From NCBI RefSeq assembly GCF_001949145.1, contig NW_019091550.1:238936-279857 (forward strand): a stretch of DNA of 40,922 bases, given 5' to 3'. Shown here piece by piece: positions 12,301-21,187 of this stretch. This stretch comes from Acanthaster planci (Eukaryota; Echinodermata; Asteroidea; Valvatida; Acanthasteridae). Numbering within the stretch: the first letter of the stretch is position 1; every line of letters starts with the position of its first letter. The notes under the pieces are model-generated. The model saw only the letters and a list, made by a program, of their open reading frames with translations. It was not told where the DNA came from and did no database searches. Made by a program: the position numbers and the translations under genes.

Positions 12301-15300
12301 TTGGTCTTGCTAAAAACTGTATCCAAGTCAGAGTCTCTTTGGACAACTGTACATTTGTGTTGCACTGACATTTTGATGAATTAATGTCCAAAAACTGTTT
12401 GAAAGCCGTACAAAATGATGCAAAACTGCGCAATAATGCAAGACACAAGAACTTTACACGTTCCACACCAGTTGTCACGAAGCCCTCTACCAGCAGAAGC
12501 AAAATTTTACTACCTTATTTCATGTCGCAAATTTACAGCAAAATGTGTGCTACCACAACTTCCAGTGGAGCTTGTTACATGAGCTTCTGCTCATGCAGGA
12601 AAGGCTATAATGAGTCCCACTGACACATGAATATTGATATATACGTATCATTAGCAGCCAATCACAGCACAATGACCAGATGGTCTGAGGATGCTGTTTA
12701 CAAACAAGGCTTGCTCCGCACTGAATAATGCCCACACATACATGTATCATACACTGTACACATGTCCATGTACATGTACATTGTTGAACAATAAATTCAG
12801 TTGTGTGCATACAGCGCACAAGCACTGTGTCAGGAAAGAGGGCATACAAAGTGTGGCCTGGCCGTTGCGTCGGTAAAAAGAGAAAAAACAGCAAAATCTG
12901 CACTTGTGCAAAGAAGAAAAACAAGGAAAATCTGGCCTGTCAATGGCATATTCAACATGTTCAACAAAAAAGCGAATATCCACTAAAAAGTGGAGATTTC
13001 ACACCCTGTCCTGCACAAAACTGTCCCACTTTTATCCCAGATTTCTGCCTGTGCTTTCTGATTCTCTTCTGTCTCATACAAATTTTTCAATTCCTCTTGA
13101 TAAAGCTGACGAATGAAATCATATTACACCACACCTACAGATGCAAGTGTTTTTAGAATCCTGAGGCATTCTCAATCTACACGTATTATCTTACATGTGT
13201 GTAAGCCAACACTCAGGATGTCCGTCAAGCAAGTCATAAGTAATTCCAGCCTTGTATTACATGTACATGTAGTTCCACAACCAAAACACAAATCTATTGA
13301 GATATTTTCCCTTGGGACCACTGAGGTACATGTACATGTATGCGTATAATTACCTTGTTTTCAGAGTGTAAACATGGCACCATACCAGGTACTATACTGC
13401 TTTAAATTGCTCATCACACACAACTGAAAGATGCCACAAATTTAGATATTGCTTTACCTGGGGATGACATGTAGGGTATTGATTTTGATCTACAGTACCT
13501 TGGACCCAAACCAACTTATACCCTTGCCAAGTCAGAGTTGACATGGGTCTGAGTCAGCAGAGGCCAAGTTGGTTTGGGTCCGAGTTGACCTCATCCCAGG
13601 GTACTTACCACTATCTTTTGGGGTTCTTTATTTTCTTGTATGTCTAGTAGGTCATTGGAAGCTGTGCTGCAGGAAATCAGAAAGGAAATGATACATCATG
13701 GACCTATTTGGTAAGCATACATGTACAGGGAACTACAGAAACCTGCAAATTCTTCATTCATGTAGGATTTCAAAGCATATGATTACAACCCACAATTGCA
13801 AGGACTTCACTACTTCAACAATGAATGAATTGATCAATAAAAAAACCCTCAAACCTCATCTCATTTTCAGAATATCATACCGTGAATGCTGCAAGTACAC
13901 GTACATGTAAGGTGCTTTACAAGTACTATAGCCTCTGACAGTTTTAAAAACAAACACTGCACATGGCATTCTCATGAGTCGTGTTGTGAGCAACTGGTAC
14001 ACACATGTACATGTACATGTATGTGTACTTGTACATGTACATGAGTGTATGCAAAAATCCCAACATTTTCAAGCCTTGCTGTTTGTACATTTACGTGCAA
14101 CTATTCAGACTATTGTAATAGGCTTGTAATATAATGATGCCACGCTTTGTTTACATGTGTGCTTTCCTGTGGAAGTGAGGTGGGATGCAGTCCATTGAGT
14201 CCCCATAGGAAAACACACATGTACATGTAAACTAACAGCGCATGACATCAAATTATGTTTTAGGTCCATTGCATATGCACATTTTAATTAAATCATCGGA
14301 AAGCAAATCAACTATAAAAATCAGTACTGCATATACATGTGCAGTTGTATATGGTACCTTTGGCTTCAATTTGTATTTTCATTGGCCTAGAACTATCACC
14401 TGACTGGGCAATAAAAATTCTCCTCACCATTAGATAATACATCATGACCTTTGCCTTGGGAAATAGAATACTTTATGGATCACCTTGAAAGACTAGTTTT
14501 TGCTACACCACTCCAAGCAGTCACTGGCTGGAGCGTGAAATGTATGACCATGGACAGCCTTTTTGTCTCAATAATGATTTTGTGCGTGTGAATAATGAAA
14601 ATCCGTGGGGAGTTTTTGAGAAGGTGGGCAATGGACACAAACAATCCCATACTTTTATTCCCATAGCCAAATCTCCAATACCCCCCATAACCCTTTTCAG
14701 CCATTCAAATAATTATTGCTAATTTTGAGTCATGTCTGACAATGAGCATGTCCATAGTCCTGTTGAACTTTACCTCTTGACTTCTCATGTTACTTCTTCT
14801 TCCTTTCCTTAACCACTTGCTGCCGGGTTCAATTAAAACGGCCATGCACAAAAACGAGTGTTTTCAAGATTGTCCGTTTTCAAAATTCTTCAAAAATTCA
14901 TTACTTCATTTACTGGACATTTACATGGACACCCATATGAATGACTGTCTGGTGGCTACTCTAATCTGACAGGCAACATCTACTGACGCCCATGTATTTC
15001 GCCAGGACTGCTGCCCAGATTGTGTGGACTTGCGTAATTTTTTTTGTTCTCGAAACTGGAGCAGTTCAGGAGTGGCGTCTTTTTCTTTTTTTCAATGGGG
15101 CTAGATTAGGGTGCAGCGCTATTGTGTTGCTCAGCACTGCAGCGCTGGAGAGCTTTCGTCTGTAGTTGTAATCCTTCGCATTGAATGCCACATATAGTGG
15201 TACAGTGTTTAAAAAAAAGGACAGATTACCTCCGCTATTGACAACTGAAAAAATGTTCTTCAAGTCCCAGCAGCTTGGTCTTTTATTTTGAGTACAATCT

Positions 15301-18300
15301 TTTGTTACAAGACCTGGCTCCTTTGTCCGATTTCGGGTTCCTCAACTATGCGTACAAACATAAGGTACCTGATACCGGGTCCCCCAGCGCGAAGTGATTA
15401 CACGTACATGTAGCTTGGGGTTTAAATTTGCACAGTCCCAATCATGCACAGCCACATGTACAACTTACAGTGATACTACATACAGCCAACAGCCCCTTGA
15501 ACCGGTCAGCTCACTCAATCTTGTATCATACACGTCACCACACTTACACGGTTCCAATACCATGAATACTGTAACCATAGCCTATGATCAATGCATTACG
15601 GTTACCTTAACTATAGCCACTGTGTTTAACTTTTGGATGTATGGCATGTGCACGTGCATGTATATTGTCCATTTGGGAAAAAAAATATATTTAAATCAGA
15701 AATGCTCTTGTTGAGCTTAAAGTTGCCATTTGTTTCATGTTGCAATACAAACTGTACGCTAATGCACGGGGAAACTATCGATAACGTCAACATGTACCAG
15801 CCAAGTGCTCCATTTATAATCGAGCAAGTAGTGTGTGCATGTGTATGCCGATAACTGTTTTCTGAATGGCACAACGTACGGTGTACAACTCAATTAAGTC
15901 ACAGCTAATGGATATTGCGCAGCTCAGGAAACAGTTATCAGCATAAGCGTGCACACTCCTCAGACCCAATTATGAATGGACCACTCAGCCAGCCTGTAGA
16001 TATTTTCCTTGTCATTAGCGGGATTTTCCATCACTGAAAGTTGCCCCTCACTATCTGCACTAGTGTTTGGACATGAAGTAAGCCCTTGGGATGAGGTTGA
16101 GACTTGGCAAGAAGAAGACTTGCACAGTGAGCATAAAGGCCTGTGCGCGTGGGTGTTTGTGAGTAGCATATCCAGAATGCAACCCGATTGAGAAGTTGGG
16201 GTGATTCATGGTGCACACGATAAACACAATATGATTAGAATGCACACCTGACAGCCTACACACAGTCATGAAATTGTGCTGCCCTGTTTGCTAGTTGTGA
16301 AGAGGGGCATAGGACTGGTGTTTATAACCCGCCAAGGATGTTAGCATAGTAGGGAGCAGAAGCTTATGAATATGATTTCACAAACAAGAATATGTTTAAG
16401 AGGGAAATATCGTACAGATCAAAGTGGAAAATGACCTGTTTTAATTTTCTTTTTTTTAAGGCAACTGCTTGTTATTTCTGGGAAAAAAGTAATTTTTAAC
16501 ACCATAGCAGTCCAGAAAAATTTCTGGAAATCTTTTGCACAATGTATGGTAGTTTCAGACCCTGGACCAAGCATTTTTTTTTTTGTAAATGTGAGATTTT
16601 TACTCACCAATTTCCACCGTTTGTGTTTATTACCTTACGCATGTGTCAGACTTGTTTTCATTGCGCAACTGTCCTTGTGGTGTAACTTGTAAGCTGATAC
16701 CTTCAAGAACACGACATGCACTGCGCTGTGTAGCTAGTTGTGACCGATCGCAAGATCTTAGAATTCTACCCCATATGAGTGAAATCAATTAATGGAAGGA
16801 AAAGCCTATGAAGGGTACTAGGGAAATGTAAGTTTTGGGACTCCTGTTTTAGTTACTCTTTCTAATAAACATCAGCCCCGAGAAAGAGTATTACTCAGGA
16901 AGTGTCATGACCCTATTTGGGTTACATTTGGAAGAGTTAATCAGGAAAAAATGAGACTTTCATACCATATGTCCGTCAACATAAATGCACGGTCAGCTTA
17001 ACACACAGTCACACATGGCAGACTGTACAGCGATGTGTGGGCTCTGTCAATGTTGTTGTTTTTACCCCATAAGCCTAATCGCAAATGCCACGAGAGTTTT
17101 GCACAATGGCAGAGAGGCATTGTGGGAAGGAAAAGGGACACATCCACGCAGTATTAGCAATAAGGCTTATTATTTCACTCAAAATTGAAATCCTGAGTCT
17201 GAGTAACTTGGATTATACCATATATGAATTGCCTTTTCAATGGTCAACATGGTCGGACGATAGTACACATACTACTGGTCCAAGTAGGATGGGTAACTCT
17301 ATGATAGCGGTATCACATTTCCTGATTGAAATACATGTAAAGATTAGTTATTCATCTTCCTATAATATCCTATCCTTGCTGTTGTTTGACTCTCACTTTT
17401 AAACTTGATTCATAAATTTTGTTTGTGGTTCAATTTATTTTCCCCTATGATAGCTTAGAATGTCTGTGTGTGCACCGTAATCAAGCGGAGTGCAGTCTCC
17501 ATATCGCGGTATCAAGAAATGGTTTCTACGATGGCCTTTGAAGCACTTTGTTTGTGAATAAATAAAGATAAAAGAATGATTTTGTTTTCAGAGGGAACAC
17601 AATAGCCTCATTTTGTGATAATGTTCAATTTTCCGTGTAACTGACTCCATTTATCCCAGTCTTTTCCTTAAAGATGCCATACACTGAGAGAACGAGATGG
17701 AAAAAATTACACTGCATCACCTTACACTTAATCCAGCTAGGAATGACTTCTTTTTTTTGTCCACCAGAACTTGTTTACCCCAATCTGAAATGTAGCAACA
17801 ACTTTGACATTCTTATTACTGATATTGGTGTTTGCAGAAGGAATAATAAATAGCTTATATGGTTATCGCAAATTTCATTTTTTGGTGGTCTCATTCTTTT
17901 ATTGATGTCTGAAACAATTGTTAAAAATGTCTCCTTTCTGAGTTTTAAGTCTCCAAGAGTTATGACCATCTCAGTAGACCTGAACTATTTTATTCAAAAT
18001 TTAAATAAATTCTAAATATCAGTTGCAAATTCTTTAAATTGTATAAGAAAAGAAGAAAAAAAAGCGACAATAATGGCGACGTAAGTATTTGCTAATCGCC
18101 CCGGGCATGGAGGGTAAAAGTACAATTGATACAAGTCTATTGCAATGGAGATTGGGGACGTGCTTTACGCACGCAAAACGTTTTGCAGCACAGAAGCCCT
18201 TATTTTGACTCCAAAGTGTGCCTTTGGATACCTTTGGCCATTTCAAAATTGACATATGGACCCTAGCAACAGATATGCAAGGACAGGGCTGCGTTAGAAA

Positions 18301-18742
18301 TACAGTGTAACTGCTATAGAGATACATGTAGATGGTAGGTAATGACAGACATGGTCATGATGGTCAAGGAAATTTACAAATTTTGGAAAATTTACATTTT
18401 TTTTTTAAATTATCAAAACTTACATGTACCATGCTTATGGAAACATGCAGTATTTTTCACTCTCTTTTAATAAAACTTATCCTCAGGCCATAAATAATTG
18501 ATTACCAGGGCAAATCTTGCTGATTGGGAACTCACTCGCACCATCACAACATTCAAAATTTCCGACACCGCGGCCGTGACAATACTGTACTTGGCCTAGG
18601 CCTGAATGGAGACCGAGTCAGTAAGTGTTACATGGTTTGACCATGGTTCAAGCTAAGCTGATGCCAAATGGGCCTAATTTCAAACAGACCACACTCACTT
18701 TATTACACCGAAGGACTTCATTTCCGTCTCCCCTTGTTCCAT
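168..18742 (-). CDS. DNTTIP1: DNTTIP1 (TdIF1) orthologue, complete, ten coding exons
   Basis: Joined coding exons (minus, 5' to 3'): 18742-18699, 13666-13609, 7497-7409, 6953-6746, 5746-5603, 5318-5271, 3542-3364, 2745-2685, 1404-1280, 309-168. All splice phases agree and give 365 residues; from memory the human protein is about 330. In vertebrates DNTTIP1 binds HDAC1/2 and MIDEAS in the nuclear MiDAC histone deacetylase complex, and binds DNA and terminal transferase. Residues about 64-140 match the helical N-terminal dimerisation/HDAC-binding region. Residues 194-203 (QTRKRKGRPP) form the AT-hook-like motif. Residues about 235-345 carry the conserved C-terminal DNA-binding domain related to SKI/SNO/DAC, with blocks KKEGPKWDPARL, TRGRLYIKHPDLFK and LMPATGGKAYMLLLEDI. 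The start is the ATG at 18742, the only one found whose exon joins in phase. The identification is by motif recognition, not by a database search. Confidence 0.93.
1280..1404 (-). CDS. DNTTIP1: DNTTIP1 exon 9
   Basis: 125 nt, acceptor GGGCATAG, donor GTATGTAC. Encodes residues 278-318, with HHLMPATGGKAYMLLLEDI, a hallmark of the C-terminal domain. Confidence 0.93.
2047..2630 (+). mobile_element. TTAA-flanked MITE, copy B, 584 bp
   Basis: Same order of landmarks as the copy at 14813, e.g. CTGTCTGGTGGCTACTC and TTGAATGCCAC-type blocks. The right end is followed by TTAA (2631-2634); the left flank TTCA (2043-2046) is a one-base decay of TTAA. The ends are imperfect inverted repeats (CCACTTCCTACC and CCATTTGCCTCTGG). 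No transposase frame. TTAA target duplication is the piggyBac hallmark, so this is probably a non-autonomous piggyBac-like element. It lies in DNTTIP1 intron 8. Confidence 0.75.
2685..2745 (-). CDS. DNTTIP1: DNTTIP1 exon 8
   Basis: 61 nt, acceptor TTCAG, donor GTAAGT. Encodes the end of K257 and residues 258-277 (ALGLGNTRGRLYIKHPDLFK), nearly the same as the vertebrate segment. A TTAA-flanked MITE begins 50 bp downstream. Confidence 0.93.
3154..3212. repeat. 59-bp palindrome with TTAA at both ends
   Basis: About 23-bp arms (TTAACCCTTACCCTCCTC and its near inverse) around a short loop. The arms begin with TTAA at 3154-3157 and 3209-3212. It may be a collapsed TTAA element. In DNTTIP1 intron 7. 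Confidence 0.6.
3364..3542 (-). CDS. DNTTIP1: DNTTIP1 exon 7 (AT-hook and start of DNA-binding domain)
   Basis: 179 nt, acceptor CCACAG, donor GTAAGT. Encodes residues 198-256: RKGRPP (core of the AT-hook-like motif), a glycine-rich turn, then KKEGPKWDPARL and FVMGARAN, the most conserved blocks of the family. Confidence 0.93.
4583..5251. mobile_element. TIR element, 669 bp (MITE-like)
   Basis: Terminal inverted repeats of 36 bp at 4583-4618 and 5216-5251 match at 34 positions; both start GGGC-ATTCAAAATTTCC apart from one C/T. Inside are a G-rich tract near each end (GGGGGTGG) and palindromic ACATGT runs; there is no transposase frame. No clear target duplication is seen, so the superfamily is open. 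It lies in DNTTIP1 intron 6, 19 bp past the exon 6 donor side. Confidence 0.7.
5271..5318 (-). CDS. DNTTIP1: DNTTIP1 exon 6 (micro-exon before AT-hook)
   Basis: 48 nt, 16 codons (residues 182-197: APTFSLRPTPQIQTRK). The frame requires the GAG acceptor just before 5318. The CAG acceptor 5 nt upstream (first base 5323) would shift frame. Donor GTTTGT. It supplies the TRK half of the basic AT-hook-like motif. A TIR element ends 19 bp downstream. Confidence 0.75.
5603..5746 (-). CDS. DNTTIP1: DNTTIP1 exon 5 (linker)
   Basis: 144 nt, exactly 48 codons (residues 134-181). It begins AKGIF, matching the vertebrate continuation after the dimerisation helices, then becomes a serine/asparagine-rich linker. 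The donor (GTTTGA) is weak. Confidence 0.85.
6746..6953 (-). CDS. DNTTIP1: DNTTIP1 exon 4 (dimerisation region)
   Basis: 208 nt, donor GTATGTAC. Encodes residues 65-133, a helical block with IQKVFQQYATFFQMAVENIQ that closely parallels the vertebrate dimerisation/HDAC-binding region, ending in RNSLEE. Confidence 0.9.
7409..7497 (-). CDS. DNTTIP1: DNTTIP1 exon 3
   Basis: 89 nt, acceptor GACAG, donor GTACGG. Starts in phase 0 with CGT AAC CCT (RNP) and encodes residues 35-63, including NPYCM and a basic stretch (HKHYRLVRQ) that corresponds to the vertebrate basic segment before the dimerisation domain. Confidence 0.85.
7858..7935 (-). CDS. Coding-like segment 3 in DNTTIP1 intron 2 (unassigned)
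   Basis: 78 nt between a GATTCAG acceptor and a GTATGTAC donor. Read after the phase-1 end of the 10006-10102 segment it gives LILSAILVAKSAFLTQMNG and on to PVPQA, partly hydrophobic. It cannot be joined in phase to DNTTIP1 exon 3. Confidence 0.25.
8648..9290 (+). pseudogene. LINE reverse-transcriptase fragment, broken
   Basis: Plus-strand pieces in different frames match the reverse transcriptase of non-LTR retrotransposons. They are MDVSKATGDDQLSCCLLKLA (about 8838-8895), GYVPEGWKSAKVVQILKSGN (about 8945-9004) and YMYTDDTTLTVNGKT with the Y-x-D-D catalytic box (about 9150-9195), followed by ISAWLN. The middle of the domain between the second and third blocks is missing, and frameshifts and stops make it inactive. 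CR1/jockey-like by appearance. It sits antisense in DNTTIP1 intron 2. Confidence 0.85.
10006..10102 (-). CDS. Coding-like segment 2 in DNTTIP1 intron 2 (unassigned)
   Basis: 97 nt between a TTTTAG acceptor and a good GTAAGAG donor, encoding IFDAAKLKDYFRWLKGIIRP and on to GIVRVIIN, with only one open frame. The amphipathic, basic/aromatic composition looks like protein. No family recognised and no DNTTIP1 equivalent. Confidence 0.35.
11601..13012. repeat. Diverged large inverted repeat (foldback-like)
   Basis: Arms about 11601-11920 and 12623-13012 run in inverse order through shared landmarks: CAGG-GTGTGA, TGCCATTGACAGGC, CAGGCCA-ACTTTG, a TTCAGT-GGAGC block, TGTGATTGGCTGC and TCAATATTCAT. 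Similarity is moderate with indels. The ~700-bp spacer holds a minus-strand open frame of 108 codons (12371-12045) of unknown meaning. It may be a foldback element or two old copies of one repeat in opposite orientation. Confidence 0.65.
13022..13105 (-). CDS. Coding-like segment 1 in DNTTIP1 intron 2 (unassigned)
   Basis: 28 codons in phase 0 after a GTCAG acceptor: LYQEELKNLYETEENQ and on to KSGT, charged and helical in character, followed by a weak GTTTTG donor. The frame runs on into the inverted-repeat arm until a stop. DNTTIP1 does not need it. Family not recognised. Confidence 0.3.
13502..13581. repeat. 16-bp perfect inverted repeat beside DNTTIP1 exon 2
   Basis: GGACCCAAACCAACTT at 13502-13517 and its inverse at 13566-13581. 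Weaker pairing outside involves GTACCTTGG and CCAGGGTAC, the latter reaching the exon 2 donor at 13608-13603. Confidence 0.75.
13609..13666 (-). CDS. DNTTIP1: DNTTIP1 exon 2
   Basis: 58 nt between a CTGCAG acceptor and a GTAAGTAC donor. It completes N15 and encodes residues 16-34, ending QKIV. Joined to exon 3 it gives QKIVRNPYCM, which parallels the human stretch just before the conserved NP-W/Y motif. A 16-bp inverted repeat (13502-13517 with 13566-13581) lies just past the donor. Confidence 0.75.
13667..18698 (-). other. DNTTIP1: DNTTIP1 intron 1
   Basis: About 5 kb. Holds MITE copy C, dense TACATG-type runs near 14000-14050 and 14215-14345, and short open frames without coding character. 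A minus-strand frame ending at 15960 (with SVMENPANDKENIYRLAE) looks protein-like but joins nothing. Confidence 0.6.
14813..15396 (+). mobile_element. TTAA-flanked MITE, copy C, 584 bp
   Basis: Begins after TTAA (14809-14812) with CCACTTGCTGCCGGG and ends at ...GCGAAGTG before ATTA (15397-15400, one base off TTAA). The inverted end reads CACTTCGCGCTGGG. Same length and orientation as copy B. It lies in DNTTIP1 intron 1. Confidence 0.8.
18699..18742 (-). CDS. DNTTIP1: DNTTIP1 exon 1 (start codon)
   Basis: ATG followed by 14 codons (MEQGETEMKSFGVI) and two bases, ending at a strong GTGAGTGT donor (18698-18691). Phase 2 matches the single leading base of exon 2. No AG acceptor is apparent just upstream, so it is probably the first exon. 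The flank at 18530-18900 is somewhat richer in CpG than its surroundings, as a promoter would be. This is the least conserved part of the family, so the call rests on phase and the start codon. Confidence 0.7.
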
Positions 18743-19430
18743 TGTGATGATGAATTTTAGTGCAAAACGTGCAAGTACTACTAGGCCTAAATCATACCGG
18801 TACGCAATGCATTCTGCTTAGGTTGCACGCTTTAGTAGTTTACATACAGTCAGTCAATGTAGTTAAAGCGCGCCCTCTTGTGTCATCCAGGGTAAGCCTG
18901 AGCTCATTTTACTGCGACGGAGTGCAAGTCCACTCAGGTATCTGAAACAAACGTTAAATTATTGTATAGTCCCTAATCTTTCAATTTCTTTTCAATTTTC
19001 TGTGGGTTAACCGATTACATTTTGAGTTACATGTATTCCCACAAAACAAAATTACCCCCCAAAAGTGATTTTTCTGAAGTCTGCTTCCAGCCGGCCACTT
19101 TTCAAATGGCAACCCCGAACTTTCTCAGGTACTTGGGACCACATTTCAACCCTATTTTTAGCCAGTCTGCTCTCAGATGAAAGCAAAAAGACCAAGGGAA
19201 TTGATCCTGGCAAAGATTTACACAATCTCAAAATTTTGGGGGCTATGCAATCTTCTTTTTCAAAAGATACTGGGGTACGTTTCATGTTAATGAGCTGGCC
19301 AGAAATTCTCACTTGAATTAGTCAGTAGACTGCACCCTACAGGTAAGGACGCGCAATTAGCAATACAAGCCATAACGCCCCCCCTTTTAACAATAATGAA
19401 AGGTTGATTTTTTAGGTCTATTTTACTTAC

Positions 19431-19487
19431 CTTTCTCTCCAAAGTGGGTAAAAAGCTCCCAAATGTAGCCTTACTACTCAGATACAT
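19431..19487 (-). CDS. Orphan start-like exon upstream of DNTTIP1
   Basis: ATG and 18 further codons (MYLSSKATFGSFLPTLERK) ending exactly at GTAAGTAA. It lies 0.7 kb upstream of DNTTIP1 exon 1 on the same strand. It could be a non-annotated first exon or chance; no partner exon was found. Confidence 0.2.
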
Positions 19488-20629
19488 GATAAAAGATTAA
19501 GAAACCACCACAGGAGTATACTCGCGCATTTCTCGGAAGCATTTTCATCTAGTGTTCTTTTTAACATGTTTGCGCAAAACAAATTCCAAGTCATAGGACA
19601 GGACAGGATGAAGCTGGATCCATTGGCCATGCCCTCATCTCTGTGATATTCCTAAGACTATATAGTGAAAGTTGAATATAGTTATACACCAGTGCTGCAC
19701 AATAACAGTGATCACTCTCAATCACTCATGTCTGGAGCTACAACTGTTTCTGGCATGTGCTTTATTACAACGAAAGACGCAGGTCAGGGTGTTGCATCAT
19801 TCCTCATACAGCACATGTACCAATAATAAGTTCCAATTGGATTAAAACTCGAGCTGTGTGCAAACTTCGGTTCCATGTAACTCTATGGGCCAACCTTGTT
19901 CCCATGAGTTTGATCTTACCACACCATGTTGGTTCCCACCATGCTCTGCATGATCCTAAGCCCTGTACTGTGAGATTTACAGAATTGCAGTTGGTGTGTT
20001 TATGCACAATGCAGATTTGCACGAGCATGCAGCTTAAGCATGCAACTCACTTTAAGTTTATGCATATTCATTCTGAATAGCTGGTCAGTGTCATTTTCAT
20101 ATTCTGTCGAGGTTGCTCTTTGGTGCAGTGGGTGTGGTTTATTCTGTTGAAGTGAGACTCCAAGCTTTTCATGGCGGAGGTAGCAAGTTAACTAGATATA
20201 TTGGAGTATATGGCTGTCTAAAAAGAACCGGTGGTACGTTCTTTTCAGAATGCTCAAAAAGAGATATATCCATGGTGCTACTGCAAACCAATCCAGTTTT
20301 TTTTCTTTTTTTACGGATAAACCCAAAAGAAAAACTTTGGGCTCAAATACAACCCAAGACACACAATTACAGGAAAAATAAGTTCACAATAAACTACTAT
20401 TGAAAATAGAAAACTAAACATACTGGTGAAGACTCCAGTTATGTGTGGAAAAGTTTACTGTTGAAGTTACATCATACTCAGAAACCGCATACAAACTGTC
20501 CATTCCTTACATTTTTTATGGCTGATGGCACCGTGTCAAAACATTAACTAATGATTTCCATTGACTATGAAAACAAAGTACGTTAATTTTATAGAAATTG
20601 CTTACCCCAAATTGCACTTTGAAAAAATT

Positions 20630-21187
20630 NNNNNNNNNNNNNNNNNNNNNNNNNNNNNNNNNNNNNNNNNNNNNNNNNNNNNNNNNNNNNNNNNNNNNNN
20701 NNNNNNNNNNNNNNNNNNNNNNNNNNNNNNNNNNNNNNNNNNNNNNNNNNNNNNNNNNNNNNNNNNNNNNNNNNNNNNNNNNNNNNNNNNNNNNNNNNNN
20801 NNNNNNNNNNNNNNNNNNNNNNNNNNNNNNNNNNNNNNNNNNNNNNNNNNNNNNNNNNNNNNNNNNNNNNNNNNNNNNNNNNNNNNNNNNNNNNNNNNNN
20901 NNNNNNNNNNNNNNNNNNNNNNNNNNNNNNNNNNNNNNNNNNNNNNNNNNNNNNNNNNNNNNNNNNNNNNNNNNNNNNNNNNNNNNNNNNNNNNNNNNNN
21001 NNNNNNNNNNNNNNNNNNNNNNNNNNNNNNNNNNNNNNNNNNNNNNNNNNNNNNNNNNNNNNNNNNNNNNNNNNNNNNNNNNNNNNNNNNNNNNNNNNNN
21101 NNNNNNNNNNNNNNNNNNNNNNNNNNNNNNNNNNNNNNNNNNNNNNNNNNNNNNNNNNNNNNNNNNNNNNNNNNNNNNNNNNNNNNN
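20630..21187. other. Assembly gap (558 N)
   Basis: Run of undetermined bases. It lies between the two genes, so it may hide part of the acyl-CoA dehydrogenase 3' region or an upstream exon of DNTTIP1, but it interrupts no exon in the models given here. Confidence 0.99.

Larger units (their letters stand above)
7498..13608 (-). other. DNTTIP1: DNTTIP1 intron 2
   Basis: About 6.1 kb. Holds the three unassigned coding-like segments, the LINE fragment, the foldback structure and several ACATGT runs. The stretch 9300-11100 otherwise shows nothing recognisable. Confidence 0.6.

Noticed and set aside
15960-16169. Minus-strand frame with SVMENPANDKENIYRLAE
   Set aside because: Plausible composition but only a single exon-like piece in DNTTIP1 intron 1, with no partner and no recognised family.
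18611-18625. Plus-strand ATG GAG ACC GAG TCA followed by GTAAGT, like a tiny first exon of a divergent gene
   Set aside because: Five codons are too few to support a call, and no following plus-strand exon was found.
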